Below are positions 1-13,300 of a stretch of 64,000 bases of DNA, piece after piece (position 1 is the stretch's first letter; each line of letters starts with the position of its first letter). The stretch is from contig NC_134282.1 in the NCBI RefSeq assembly GCF_949628215.1, forward strand, positions 9,794,223-9,858,222. Direction: 5' to 3'. Source of the DNA: Phalacrocorax aristotelis. Its lineage: Eukaryota > Chordata > Aves > Suliformes > Phalacrocoracidae. The translations under genes and the position numbers were made by a program. The notes under the pieces are model-generated. The model ran no database searches. It had not been told where the DNA came from and worked only from the letters and a program-made list of their open reading frames with translations.

Positions 1-2463
1 TCCATTCAGCTGCAACCCAAAATCCCATTGCTCCTCAGTCTGACCCCCTGTCCACTACTTTGTCTTTGCTCATCTCCTGCTCTCCCGCCCTCGCTGACTC
101 TCTGTTAACACCCTCTGTCCCTTTCCTGACCTGAATTTGTAACCTCTTAATCAGCTATGACTCCACTTCTCCGTTTCATTTTACAACCAGGCATTAGCTA
201 ATTCCCACCCTTATTTTTTAACATCATCTCTCAAAAATTTTCCCTCTCAAACTTTATTGCCGAAATCATCCACAGTGTGTTAATTTTTTGCCTCATTCCC
301 TGCAACTCTCTTCCTACTTGAGCCTTGGCCATACCATCTCTCTTACTTCAGTGCATCCAAATGCAGCTGCAAAATTATTTTGGTTTTGTGCCCTTCTCTA
401 TTGTGGCTTCTCTGCTTCCTCCAAAGAACCAGCAAGATTCCGTTTGCTAATTATGTCTTACCTTTTTTTTCCTGACTTGCAAAGTACTGCAAAATAAAGT
501 AATAAAACATGGGATTAAATAACACACGCATGCATATACACTCCCAAAATCCCTACTCTTATGAAGTGTGGCTGCTCATAGGCAGTAATGACAACCATTC
601 TCAAGTGATGCCTCTGTTCCTGTTCTCTATGTTCCAACATAGGTTTGGGGAGGAAATATGTAGAGGCAAAGAAAACTCCACAATGAACCCTCTTAGCTTC
701 ATCAGGAAAACAGAAAAAAAGCTTTTGTTTCTATCAAATAAATGCTTTACTTTTCTAATGTTTTTAATTGAATTCAGGTCAGTCTCTGAAAGAAAATATC
801 AAAATGAAGAGTTGAAAACAATTGAAATTCAACGTTAGTTTTTAAAAATAATTCTCAGCCAAACTATTAATTCAACTTAAACCAAAATCAACTTTTTTTT
901 TTAAACAAACTCTTTTTATATATATATAAAAATAATCTATCCAGAGTCAGATTCTCTGAAGATGTTTCATCTGATTTTTGCCTTGAATAGACTCACATTA
1001 AAAGGCATGGGAGTCAGGCACAGATGAACATACAGTATATGCTCATCTTAAGGCATTCACATTTCATTTGAAATGGGAAAGTGACTGGAGGAAAAACAGG
1101 TACGATGTCTGGGTCTCTACTGCTGAGCTGTTACCATGGGCCCTACTGAGCACTTAATATATATTTGATCAAGGGAAACAACTACAGCAGATCCTGTCAT
1201 GGTACTTCCCAAGAAATTGTTGACTTTAAACTAATTTGCAGTTCCTCTTCCACTCTTCATGCTGTTTAACATATATTATTAGATCAGCTGCCTTCCTGAG
1301 TTTATTTATCGCTCCCTGAAGGCATTCAGTTGTTGCATAGTGTGTGCTGGAGGGCAGGTCTGCTGGAGGGCAGGCTGCGTGTGCTGCAGGAAAGGGATTC
1401 AGCGTGCTGCAGCTCCGGCTGGTTCCACCCCGTACCCACACAGCCTCTGCTGCCCTTGTTCAACCCCATGGAATGCCATGAAATGAGACAAAGGATGGAG
1501 AAGGAAGAATTAGCTGGAGAAATTTCTTGAGAATTAGTCAATGTATAGACCAGCAGACTGATTCAGTATTTCTATAGCTAAAATCTCTATCACCTAGCTG
1601 ACTTCACTAGCAATTTTTGTAGAACAAAGCTGTCTGAAGCAGGCTTTTATACATTCAAATAATTTCTAGGAATTTTGTCCTTTATTTGAACCTTATTTAG
1701 TGTTCCAAATATACTGCATCAGTCCTCAAGTTTTATCTTCAGCCCTTTCTGAGATGTTTAGAGTAGCATAAAAGTCTGCCTAAGTTTAACATAACACCTA
1801 ATAAACCCTATACATAAAGCAAATGCCTTTCTTTTTTCTGTTCTTGACTTAAACATTATTTTAGTCTACTACACATTCATCCCAATAAGCCATCTTTATT
1901 TTTGCCATAACTGTGTGTGAATAGCATTTTGTGCTTTTTAGGCATTTCTTCAAGGACAGTGATATTTTCTAACAATTTACTGTGGCTGAGGAGTTCTCTA
2001 TTGACTGCAATGCTGTTTCTTTTCTACAAGACTGAGACATTTCCCCAGGCCAAAGAAGATTTATGTCAAGTTGTCCCTTTTTAAAGCTCTATGCAGCTCT
2101 CACTATTATCTCTAGCAACATAAAAGGTTCCCAACAATATTTTATTACATCCCTCTATGACATCTGTTAAAACTAGGCCTGAGTAACATTAACTTTCTTT
2201 TTAATTTATACTCACAGCTACTAGTAAATCCTTCCTTATGAACACTAGAATTATAAATGCTTTTACTTCTTCATTCCACTAATCTCAATGAGAAAAATAA
2301 AATATTTTGACCCCTGAAGATCTACATAAAATAGGTTTTGGCCTACAATTTGCTTTACAAGTGTACCTTAGCGATTTTCCTGTGAAACTTTCAAGAGGCA
2401 GAGAAAATTGTATTTCTGATATGCCTAATCAGTACTGGTGCAACTTTAAATATATACACATTT
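1..2463. other. Non-coding stretch
   Basis: The first 440 bases or so are markedly pyrimidine-biased on the plus strand. The rest is AT-rich, with a TATATATATA run near 917-928. The longest open frame is 109 codons and resembles nothing known. No exon, RNA gene or transposon was recognised. Confidence 0.6.
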
Positions 2464-2492
2464 ACTACTACACCTGAAAACGGTGTAGTAGT
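2464..2492. repeat. Perfect 11-bp inverted repeat
   Basis: The arms actactacacc (2464-2474) and ggtgtagtagt (2482-2492) are separated by a 7-nt loop. Confidence 0.92.
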
Positions 2493-3293
2493 CCTTGAAT
2501 GTTGCTTCATACAAGAGTAACTTTTCAGGCTGAGGATACGCAGATGAAAATTTAATTTTTACCACTTATAACAAGCAAGGACCAGTATAAGAATGAGCAC
2601 GGTGCTCCATGTCCTGCCACCAGTGCTCAAATCATGAGTCCATATTTTCACAGCCTGGATCCGTCTTCTGTGGTTGTTCCACTTACTCGTTTGACAGGCA
2701 TACTGCAGAAGTCAGGAGGAAGCCTACAAAGCATGAAAGGTCACAAGCTTATGTACATGTTGGAAAGTAGCATTCAGTGATGGAACTAAACACGAATGCA
2801 TCCCCCTTAACTTGGTAGGTGTCACTTATGAAAAAAGCAAACTTATTTACGAGCTGCTCCACAGTCTCTCAGTGTTCTCGTAGGCAGGTGAGTGACTGGC
2901 GAACGAGATGCCAGCTGGATGCTCAGACCCATTTGTCCAAGGTCTTGATGCAGCATATGCGAAGCAAAGAGGTCTGACTCCAATGCATTTTTTTTAAATT
3001 AAAAAAAAATAATCTTTCCTGTTCTTCTCTAAACCCTTGGCCAGCCATGCAAGACAAGGCTGGGGCTCTGCCAGCATCCCACTCTAAAATCACAACAAAG
3101 CTTTACAAGGGCAAGGGATTGATGTGTGAAAGATGTGGGGGGTTGGTTGGTTTGTTTGCATGTTTGTTCTAGAGTAGGTCACGCTCAGCTTCTTAATCAT
3201 TATGCAGCAATTCACTGCATCCAACTTCTGGTTCCAGACAGTCATCATCATAAAGTCCTGGGAGATGCAATTCCTGGTTTTAGCCATCAGAAT
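2493..3293. other. Non-coding stretch
   Basis: AT-rich unique-looking DNA with a T8/A9 tract near 2988-3009. Nothing else was recognised. Confidence 0.6.
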
Positions 3294-3370
3294 TTAGGAT
3301 AATAGAAAAGTCAAGGTCAGAAGGGACCTCCGCATATCATCTGGCCCAACCTTCTGGCTTGTAGACCTGC
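3294..3370 (-). mobile_element. Old CR1 3' end fragment
   Basis: Plus-strand 'aaggtcagaagggacctc...atcatctggcccaacc' is the reverse complement of the conserved CR1 3' block (GGTTGGAC..GATGAT..GAGGTCCCTTCCAACCTT), with several changes. The octamer end is eroded (about 3287-3296). It is probably an older subfamily than the copies elsewhere in the window. Confidence 0.7.
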
Positions 3371-5123
3371 AGCTGAACAGATTTTGGCAAAAGTCCAGCT
3401 TTGGAGAAAGTATGTATTTTGGTATTCTAGGCCAACAATCTTGAGCTGATGAGAATGGTTTTTTTCTTGAAATAATTTGATGTGCAATTGATTCCCAATG
3501 CATTTTTTTTTTCTTTGTATATTGCTTTATCTGTGACTACTAGGTTCTTTAGTTTCGAGAAATTTTTATTTCTTAAACTATTCTTAGTCCTAAATCATTT
3601 TAAACTTAATTTGAACCATGAGCTAGTATTTCATGGTGAATTACACATAAATCAACTATACATGTCATCATAAAAGAAATTTAAGACTTTTTGTTCAGAC
3701 TGATTTTCTTTGCCTGAAGAATGCACAATCATAAACCAAATTTCCATTCAACAAGGATTATTTCAATGATATTATAATTATTTACAATATTTACAATAAA
3801 CTTAATAGAATTTTCCTTTACATGTAAATGAACAAGCACTCCAGAAGCAACCACAACTTATGTAAAACCCCTCCCTCTCACACACACACTTAAGGATTGT
3901 TTATATTACAGAGTTAAAGAGCCATAACAAAGTAGAATCTTTCTCAGCACGATCTTAAGTCAACACCATTTAAATTAAATGATACTACAAAAAAAGATTT
4001 TCACCATAGATTTGTCCTAATTACAACTTCAAATTATTATGACAGGAACAGACAATTTTGCTTTATGAGAATCAGCAATAGAAACTTGCTTCTTTGGAAT
4101 GCTTTTTAATAACCTATGAATTTTTTTTTTAAAAAGTGTGACTACAGTTCTGAGACTTCACAGGAAGCATAAGGTGCTTTAGATAAATCTAATGCTGCTT
4201 AAGTGCCCCTGTTTCAATGAGGAAAAAAACCTTGTTTCACTTCAAATGTTGGGAATGGCCTACTAGAGATATTGGGTCTTCATTTCTTTTTTTATTCCAA
4301 ACAGACAAAATCTCTATTGAAATGCTCTTTAACCAAAAGTACATTTTAATTTGAATATGAGAAGTGCTACAAATATTTTCAGTTTTAATATTGTAAAAAG
4401 GATAAGAAGTTTTCTTAAACTGTTACTTTAATAAAAATAAGCCTCTGTACATGTATTATTCTCTTGTATTGTTCTTCTTCAGATCCCAGTTACGCTGAAA
4501 TAGGAATCTGAATAAAGGAAAATGTGCTTCATTATATAGTGAGCTAGAATATTAGCAAACTAGAACTTCCTTCTGCCTTGTATACCCATTTTTTATTAAG
4601 ATATTCTTGGTTTTTATTAAGTTTAAAGTGAAAGATTTTTCCGTAAAGCTTCAAGCACAATAAACCAACCTCACTGGGCTTTTTTTTTTTTATTCATAGT
4701 GCATTTTCAAATAGTATTATCATCTAGAGACTTTTATGACCTTTAAAACATTTTAGAAACAATTAAAGATGGCTTTCTTAAAATGAAATCTTTCTTGCTA
4801 CATTCAGCCTCAAGACTGCTGAGGTCTCAATTTTCAACACCATGACTTTTGCTTTGAGCAATAATTAAAACTAAAACAAAATCAGTGAGGCAGCCCATGC
4901 CTGCTGATTGCTGCTTTCTCTCTCATTTGTTCCCCTTTTGTTCTTCCAATTGTTTGTTTTACAGGAAACTGAAAGTAGTTGATCTGTAGCAGCACAGTAT
5001 GGTCCATTAACGCCACTGAAGAATTGTCCCTCCTAAATATACTCTGAAGCCCTCATGTTTTATCTCTGGAGGTAAAGTGTAAGGTTCAGGTGATGAAATG
5101 CATAACATGTATTTTTTAAAGTG

Positions 5124-5148
5124 TTTTGTCAAGAAATACTTGACAAAA
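5124..5148. repeat. Perfect 10-bp inverted repeat
   Basis: The arms ttttgtcaag (5124-5133) and cttgacaaaa (5139-5148) are separated by the 5-nt loop aaata. Confidence 0.92.
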
Positions 5149-5339
5149 TTAAAGTTTAGTTACAAACATTAACGTAGGCCTGATCAAAGGTCATTATTTC
5201 CTTCAAGCAAAACGAAGTGTTAAAATCCTGATTCTACAGAAAATAACAGGAGCAATTCTGTTATTGATTTCATAGGAGCGAGGGTTTTACAGGAAGTAGT
5301 TTGGCATAAGGGCCTCTGCCACCAAATTCACAAAAATAA

Positions 5340-5366
5340 CCCACCAACCCCCCAAAACCCCCACCC
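5340..5366 (-). other. Canonical G-quadruplex motif
   Basis: Plus-strand C runs of 3, 6, 5 and 3 are separated by 5, 4 and 1 nt, so the minus strand satisfies G3+ with loops of 1-7. No gene is adjacent. Confidence 0.8.
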
Positions 5367-8300
5367 TGTGGCCCTTCCCTCCTTTTTTGCTCTCGTCAGC
5401 ACAGCCAGGACAGCGCCGCTTGTGTGACACCACAGAAGGCTGTCAGCTCCGCTCCCAGAAATTCCTGTTCATTCACTTTGGCTGCATCTGATTAAACCCG
5501 TTTGGGTTTAATCCTTCTCCCACAGTTTGGATTTAGTCCTTGTCCCACAGAAGTCCATGGCACATCTTGCAGAAGGGCAGTGACAGCAGAAGGAAGCTGC
5601 TTGCTGCACCGGGAGATCCCATTCACTCATCTCAGCTCACCATGAACCTGCTTGGTGACAGTCCTTCCCTAGGGACTCCCACTGGCGTCAGTTTAAAGGG
5701 ATGCACATCAAATCAGTGCAAAGATGCTTTGTGTTAAGCAGGCATGGAAAGCAAGCTGAAAATGCAAGACTATATTCCATAGACCTGAGAGGTTGCGTAG
5801 GATTTAAATGCATTTTCAATAAAACATAGTTATAATTAAACCTGATATTTTATGAGCACATATTTGTTACTTTACTTACCTTACACTGCATGCAACTTTA
5901 AAAAGTAGTCCGACCTAGGCACTCTGGAAACATCATCTTCTCTCACTGAGTCACAGCTCAAGAATAAATTGCCGAAACTCCATGAAGGTATTTCTTTATG
6001 AATGTTGCAGGGAAAAGACGAGAATGAGCCCCCTGGGGTGTCCTCACCACTTTCTTTTTTCCTGGTCTTGTGCCGGAATGTGGGCAGATCACTTCATCCG
6101 TGACTAAGAGATGCCTTTGCAGGACATGGCATCCTCACTGTCTGCAGAATCTTAACAGCACGCCTTCTGCTTTGTAACATCCTGTGTGCCATTATCACTT
6201 CTGATAATAAGAGGCTTTGGATTTACCTACTGACACATAAAATTGTAGATCAAGTTGTAAGTACCACTGAGCATTCTTATTTGCTGTCAAGACAGAGGCT
6301 TGTTTGAGATCTAAATGAGGTTTATTTGTAACAGGTCTCAGCAAGATAATAAGGTGCTGCTGCCTTTGCACCTCCAAACTGAGCTAAAATAAGGAGAAAT
6401 CATAGACTCAAGTTTAGTGCTTCTGGTCCTTTCCTTGCGGTTCAGCAGGGATTATAAATATATTTGAGATGTGCTATAGAGACAGTAGGAAAAAATGTTT
6501 ATTTTAAAGGTTTCTTTATTAGGGGTACAGGCTCCAAATACCTCAGAATACCTGGTTCTGTCTTGGCTTTTCAGACTGTATGTACTGAACTGCTACTTGC
6601 ACAACTGGTAGATAAGGCAGTGTTAAATTCAGGAGCAGCTTACAAAAAGCCAGTTAACACAGGGACTGAGGCACAGCTACTTCCACTTCTAACTTACGAC
6701 TTCTTTTCCCTTCAAATTTTGGCTTCAAAACTCAGATGACCCATGCAGCAAAATGTATGAAAATTTCTGCAGGATCTGAGTCCTGCACACACACATACCT
6801 TGACACAAGCCGTGGCCACCATGTCTTGTCCTGCCTTGGAGAGAACACACTGTCAGCCAGCAGTAAAAGCTCAGAGATAAATACTACTGATTCTGTTCTA
6901 TAGCTTTTAGCGGTAAAGTGGAATTTCTGTTTAGCAACAAAAAACCTATTGGCAATCACCTAGATGCGCTGTTAGTCAGCTTGGTTCGCCTTCCAGGGAA
7001 AGCCCAGCACAGGGAGGGATTTGGCATGCGCTTCCTCACCTGCAAGGAGGGGCAAGACATTGGTATGGAGCTGGACCCAGAGTCTCGGAAGTGCTCACTG
7101 ACACGGCACCGTCTTCACCGTCAGAAGCACATGACACCTGCCTTTAACTAGGCCTGTGCAAGTGACACAAACCCATTTAGGGAATTGTTCAGTACCTAGT
7201 TTCTGAGGGCAGTTTAGGCAAGATCCTCCTATTGAAACTTGTAAGAGTGGGGAATAGATCAGCTTGAAAGGATCTGGTCGATCAAGACGTGAGAATCGGC
7301 AATACAAGTATGATAAACAGACACTAAGGACTTCAAGATTAAGTCACTAAGGTCTGTACATCCTCCAAAATGTAGCAAATATTTCCATTTCATGAAGCAT
7401 TTAGCATTTTAACATCTTGTCAGATTAGCTCCTGAACTGACACACAGCCTAATGATAAGAAATTAAATTTCATATATTTAAAAAAGGTTTTTTCATTTAC
7501 ATGACTACAGCCAACCTTGCGATCTCCTTAGGGGAAGTCTATAAGGATTAAGAAAATTAAGTTATTAAAACTGCCAAGACCTAGACATTTTCAAAATAAC
7601 ATGATGAGGTGTATTCCATAGATCCACAGTGTGGAGAACACTAATCATCTTCTGTCATTCCTTTAAAAAGGATCAGCCTTCTCTACGAGGCCTGACGCTT
7701 CACACTTATGGTCTCTACGTTCCTTAGCCAGATTCCTAACTCGCAGTGCCATTGTGGCATGGATAGTCCTCCCTGTTCTCCAGGGCTCATAGACCTTAGA
7801 CTGAGGTCCTTAACCTCTTTGTATTGTGTCCAATAAAATACCATTGTAAAGAATAGTCTCAGAAGATGAGGTAACGTTGTTTACCACATCCGGAAGGAAG
7901 GTTTTCCTGTTTGTGTCTGAAGTATACCGGAAACGTCACCATTTGTGTATGGAAAAATGGTGTCACAGGCAAGGACTGCAGACACAGTTGGTCCGTAGCA
8001 AACCTGCCCGCACCAGAGTCCACGCCATGGTGTTCCCCGACGCAGCCCAGCACTGTCAGAGAAGTGTGTCCCTGCACCGCCGCGTGTTGCTTCTGCCACT
8101 GTAACCAAGGGAGGGATTGGCAAGAACTTGCTCTTACAGGGAAATCCTTGACCACAGCAGAGGAAGGCTGGTAAGTGAATCGGATTGCACCTATGTTGCT
8201 TGGTGAGTTGCTTAGCGGCAATTTATAGCATCTGTGGTCTGCTGGAGCTCACAGCTTGCAGAGTCTGCTCGAGGCTAGGCTGGGAGTGAGACAGAGGGTG

Positions 8301-8625
8301 TGGGGGAGGCTTCCTGCCTTCCAACACTGCTGACGGACTGCGCAGCCAAAAGGGTGGGGGGAACAGTGAGGGAGGGCTGAGCTAGGCAGAAGTCCAGGAA
8401 TTAGAGAAGTTGAAGAATGAACTAGCAACAACAGGAGAGTTTGTTGGACTTTTATCTTCTTTTCAATGTAAAAGTAGCAAATAGGGAGAAATCACAATAT
8501 TTACTAAAGCAGGGATGCAATATACCTCCATAAATGGAGGAGAGAACACAGCCAATTGAATGTAGAAGCTGTAGGACATGCATTAGCCATGAAAGGATAC
8601 CTAGTAGAAGTTAGTTATGTGTGAA

Positions 8626-8646
8626 ATGAGCTCTGACAGAGCTCAT
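8626..8646. repeat. Perfect 9-bp inverted repeat beside the G run
   Basis: The arms atgagctct (8626-8634) and agagctcat (8638-8646) are separated by a 3-nt loop. Confidence 0.9.
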
Positions 8647-8668
8647 GGGGGGGGGGGGGGGGGGGGGG
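8647..8668. repeat. Poly(G) run of 22
   Basis: There are 22 consecutive G on the plus strand directly after a perfect 9-bp inverted repeat (8626-8646). A run this long is unusual and prone to length errors in sequencing, so the exact count may not be the true one. Confidence 0.95.
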
Positions 8669-8948
8669 CAGGAAAAAAGGATTAAAAATGCATCCAGAAA
8701 ATAAATGACAGAAGAATTAAGATGTGACGGAAGAGTAGATGAAGACTCTGTACAGAAACCTCAGGAACTGCAGGTGCATCCTAAGAAGGGGAGTCATCTA
8801 TACAAACATAATCACAAGTAAAAAGTAGCATTAATCCTGATCATGTGCATTTAAAAGAAAGAAAAGTTAATTTAAAACAAATAAGCAAACACATGCCTGT
8901 AATTAAAAGATTTATAAATTTTTTGAGAAGTTAAAGGGAGTAGTGACT

Positions 8949-9455
8949 GAACTCCAGTGACCATGTCCAGTTCTGGGTTCCCCAGTTCAAGAAAGACAGG
9001 GAACTTCTGGAGCAAGTCCAGCAGAGAGCTACCAAGATGGGATTGGAGCTTCTCCCTTGTGAGGAAAGGCTGAGACACTTGGGTTTGTTCAGCCTGGAGA
9101 AGAGAAGACTGAGGTGGGATCTTATCAATGTGTATAAATATCTAAAGGGTGAGTGTCAAGAGGATGGGACCAGAGTCTTTGCTGTGGTGCCCAACGACAG
9201 GCCAAGGGCCAATGGGCACAAGTTGGAACACAGGACGTTTCACCTCAGTATGAGGAAAAACCCCTTCCCTGTGCGGGTGCCAGAGCAGTGGCACAGGCTG
9301 CCCAGGGAGGCTGTGGGGTCCCTTCCCTGGAGACATTCACACCCCACCTGGACGCGGTCCTGTGCCCCCTGCTCTGGGTGTGCCTGCTCAAGCAAGGGGT
9401 TGGACAAGATGATCTCCAGAGGTCCCTTCCAACCCCCACCATTCTGTGAACGCAG
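8949..9455 (+). mobile_element. CR1 LINE 3' fragment, another subfamily
   Basis: A plus-strand CR1 tail. It begins near 'gtccagttctgggttccccag' and translates to recognisable CR1 tail blocks ([42 protein letters not shown]), open from 9037 to 9462. It ends with a single ATTCTGTGA unit near 9448. It is clearly more diverged from the 20.4 and 52.9 kb copies than they are from each other, so it belongs to a different subfamily. Several antisense and frame-shifted open frames over it are shadows. Confidence 0.93.
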
Positions 9456-10224
9456 CAGGTGAGAGAGTTACATGTGGAAGAAGCTCCATGGTTTTTTATA
9501 GCCAGCATGAAGACAGATACTTAGGAGGAAGGAGAGAGCTATGAAGAATGGAAGAAAGAGCCCATCAGGCAATGAATTATGACAACAAAAGCTTTGGAGA
9601 TGTTGCAAAGTGAAAGGATACTGTAAGGATGCCAAAAACCAAGCAGAGTTACACTTGTAAAGAACAAAACAGTAAAAGGTTCTTCAGTTTAACTAATATT
9701 GGAAGAAAGAAAGGCAGCCACAGTGCTGGGTGGATGGAAGAGAAATGACAGCATATCACAATTTGTCTCAAAACTGACAGCAATCTTTCAAAGAGGTTAT
9801 CATCCTGAACATGGGAGCAAAGAGGGAGGAATAACAGCAGCAAAACCCATCACATTTAGGCTCGAAGTAAAAGTCCAAGAGGGCACATCTCTTCAGAATG
9901 CCAACAGAATTGGCATGTAAAATAACAGGTCTTGGACAAAGTGTTTCTTGTCTGTTTGTTTCTTACACTTTTTTTTTTTTTGAAGCTTGGGTTGAAGGTG
10001 TTACTGTAAATTATGACCAATGAAAAGACCTGCGGGCAGCATTCAGTCATGGCGCAAATGCTGAACACCAGTGTTCAAGGACACACCCTGCAATTGCCTC
10101 TGTTGCCTCTATCGGGCAGGTGCTTATGGTAGAGAGAGGGAAACGAGTGATGTGGCACAAGACAGAGGGAAAGCATCGCTGGGAGCAGTGTACCACGCTT
10201 TTCCTTGGAAAACAGGATTCAAAC
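9456..10224. other. Non-coding stretch between CR1 fragments
   Basis: Purine-rich on the plus strand from about 9510 to 9900, with a T run near 9969-9981. No feature was recognised. Confidence 0.55.
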
Positions 10225-10345
10225 TGGAATAGATCCACAGAGAAGTGACTAGGATGATCAGAAGAGCCGAGAGCCACTTTCACTCGTAAGGTGAAAAAGT
10301 ACAGAGATTGCGATTGCTGTTTCAGAAAAGCCTGAGGAGTGACAG
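10225..10345 (+). mobile_element. Old, decayed CR1 fragment
   Basis: The segment 'aggatgatcagaagagcc' and what follows can be laid along the CR1 tail block normally reading 'aggatgatcagagggctgg...ttcagcctggagaagagaagg', with many substitutions and small indels ('tgtttcagaaaagcctgaggagtgac'). The match is only over about 100 bp and was made by eye, so the limits are approximate. Confidence 0.5.
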
Positions 10346-13300
10346 TGCAGGGGATGAGCTGCTCGGGCTGGAGGCAGTGCTGAGCCAGGAAAACCAGGCA
10401 GGGCCTGCCAGTGAGGGCCTTCTGCCTGGAAGGATAGCCTACTGATTGCTAAATGCTTCCTTTATATTATAGGGCAAAGCTCTGGAAGTCAGCAGCATTC
10501 ACAGCAAGACCCAAATGGATTCTGAAGAGCTGCCTCACTGGTTTATAAAGAAGGGTTATACAGAGCCTTGGAGGGGGGCTCAGCAACCAACCAATGGTGT
10601 TCCCAGTGAGGGGTGGCTGCGTGACAGCACCTGGCCAGAGCTGCTCCACTTCACTAATGTTATTGTCAGAATAACTTTCTTATAAACATAAATGACTATT
10701 GACTGTGGTTCCAGAGTCACAAGTGTTCTCAGAGTAATCTTTAGTCACCAGAGTCTGTCCATTTTCCAGCATCGGTGCCGACAAGTCTCAGCTGTAGGGA
10801 TGTTTCCCATGCAATGCCCAAGAATTTTCAAATAGGGCATCCATGGAGCAATGGATGTAATACACAGACAAGAGCTCTGTTTTCTCAGAGATACTGGGAG
10901 ACACTAGAATAGACTAAGGCTTTTCAGGAAAGTTATTTTCTGTCTAGGAGACTGATTATAATTAAGCTGTATAATATGAATTCTCCTACCACATTGAAAT
11001 ATCAAGCTGCCATTCTTTTCAGTGGCTTGCAGGAGATTTCCATCTTTGTGCGCCTACACAATGCATAACTAACAGGCTGTCCTAATATACAGAAAACACA
11101 ATTTTGACTGTAAAAACAGGAAAGAACTGGCTGCTTATTTAACATCCTGTATTTTATCTAATACTGGAAAGATAGCTTTCAATTAAATATTCTTTACGTA
11201 AAACTGGAAAATTAATCTTTCAGCTGTGTTTTCATTGACAAAATTCATTAGTACTGAGCCAGGGCCTGACCCTGCTGCACCAGCAATAAAATCTCCCATT
11301 TAGTTCTTGCTATTGCATGAGCATACTGAGGGTGCATTCATTTTACTTCCACCGGCAGAAACGTGTCTGTTTTATATAACATTAAAAATAAAGCTGCCAG
11401 AAAGCATGCTGATTAGAAAAGGCAAAGATAAACAGCAGCAATCAGATCCAAACTACGGCCACAGAAAAGAACTCATGTTTTCTTTCTCTCCCCTGCTGCT
11501 GCCTAGCTGCCAGCAACTTCTGAAGCAGATGTGGGCACTGCAAATGTCACGTCTGCTCCGAGAGCAACTAGTGCATCTACAGCTAAAACCTGGCAAACTG
11601 CGCTGTGCAATATGAAATGCTTTGTTAAAACCAAAGGTTTCAGTGTGGTTTTACAAACTCTGCAGCCACAAACAAGAAGTTGGTGATTTGTTTGAGAAGC
11701 AGATGACGCAGGGTAAAAGGAAGAAATCATCATTGCCCCCTCCCATCCCCAGTTTGTTGTTCTCCGGGATAGCTGTACCTCAAGGAGAACCAGGGCAGTG
11801 AAACGCAATAACAAATGTCTCTGTGGTTTATGTGTATTTCTAGAATTGTACTCCAAAGACAGAATTGCCTATGTTGGTCTGATAAAAATCCATAAATGCA
11901 ACTGTCACAGGTTGTCAGTCCTCCAGGACTTGTTCAGAGTGCTGTCTCATTAATGAGATTCCTGACTGATATGACTGGAAATAAAAAATAGAGAGGATAT
12001 TTCCAGGGACACAGCTTTCCCCAATTCTGCTTCCATTAACTTTACTGAGGAGAACTTTGAAAATCCCATACCCAGTGTAAAAGCACCACACCTGGGCCTC
12101 CTGAGAATGCCATCTGAGCTGCTCTAGTCACCGTTGGTCCCTACAGCACATTTACAGTTTGACTGGGAAAATAAAAAAAAATATTTTAAAAAAACAACCA
12201 ACCAACAAAACACCCATGACCCTGGCGGTATTCAAATTGCAATATGTATACAAGCCCAGATTAAAACCAAAACCTGAATAGTAACCTAGCCACATGTTTT
12301 GATTAAGTATGGTTGGAGATATACAGCTTTATTCTGGCTTGATAGCTAATTACATTCTCCAAACAGGCTAATAAAACAAAGCATGCAGCCAAATGGGGTC
12401 TCTAATTAGCAAGCAGTCATTGGCTTCCTATACTCCCTTGAACAAAACAAAAACCAAAATCCAGCAACGCTGCCCAACAATACTGGAACAAAGAGGGAAA
12501 TGGTATTGAATTGTGAAGATATCTTACCTGGTTTTCTACATTTAAAAAGCAGAAATAAAAATTAGAAATGCGTATGTCCTTTCTATCTCCAGAGAGCAGC
12601 TGGCATCCTAGCACTTCAGGTGCCACATTGCATGATGTGAAATGACGTGAAACCAATTTATGTCATCTAAATGACTTACCATTGACAGTGTATATCGGCA
12701 AGCACGTATTTATAGCTGGGACAAGCTCATTCAGATTAATTAGCAGCTCTTCCCAAATGAAAAAGCAGCAGCATTTCAGACAGACCATGTTATCTGTGAA
12801 CTTCTGGGAAGACTGATTTTAGCAGCAGTATAACAGGAACAAAAGATCTACTTAAAAGAAAAGCGTATTGAGAGGACATACGTAAGGAGTTCAGATCTTC
12901 AGAGCAAGTTTCAAGGGTACAAAATGCATCTCCTTATTTTCAAATGCACTGGAAAATGATTCAGCTCATCCAACTCCCAACAAATATTTACTGTATTGTT
13001 AAAGATGAAGATTTTTAGAAACTAAGCAACATAGAAATAAGTATTTCAGACAAAGGAACTGTGCTTCAGTGAAAATTAATATTATTGTTGGTGTTTCTTA
13101 CTTTTAGCCTTTTAAACTACAATAGCGACACTACAGTTCCCACCTTTCTTCTTGGTTCGGCTAATGACATGTCATGAATATCTTGTAGAGTAATTTTGAG
13201 CTATTTATTAACACTCTGAGTCAACAAAATGCAGTCAAATTGATATCAAAGACCTGACAGACAGTCTTATACTTAAGTACACCTTTCATAGGCACATCTC

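Larger units (their letters stand above)
3371..8625. other. Non-coding stretch
   Basis: Mostly AT-rich DNA with T runs (for example about 4680-4692), a short CA run near 3882 and the quadruplex motif and inverted repeat listed separately. A segment at about 7680-8240 is richer in CpG, with an AATAAA near 7832 and overlapping open frames up to 120 codons. It resembles no family I know and might be a degraded long-terminal-repeat-like sequence, which I cannot establish. Confidence 0.5.

Noticed and set aside
7650-8240. Possible solo long terminal repeat
   Set aside because: An AATAAA and some CpG are present, but I could not find matching TG...CA ends, a target duplication, a primer-binding site or coding remnants.
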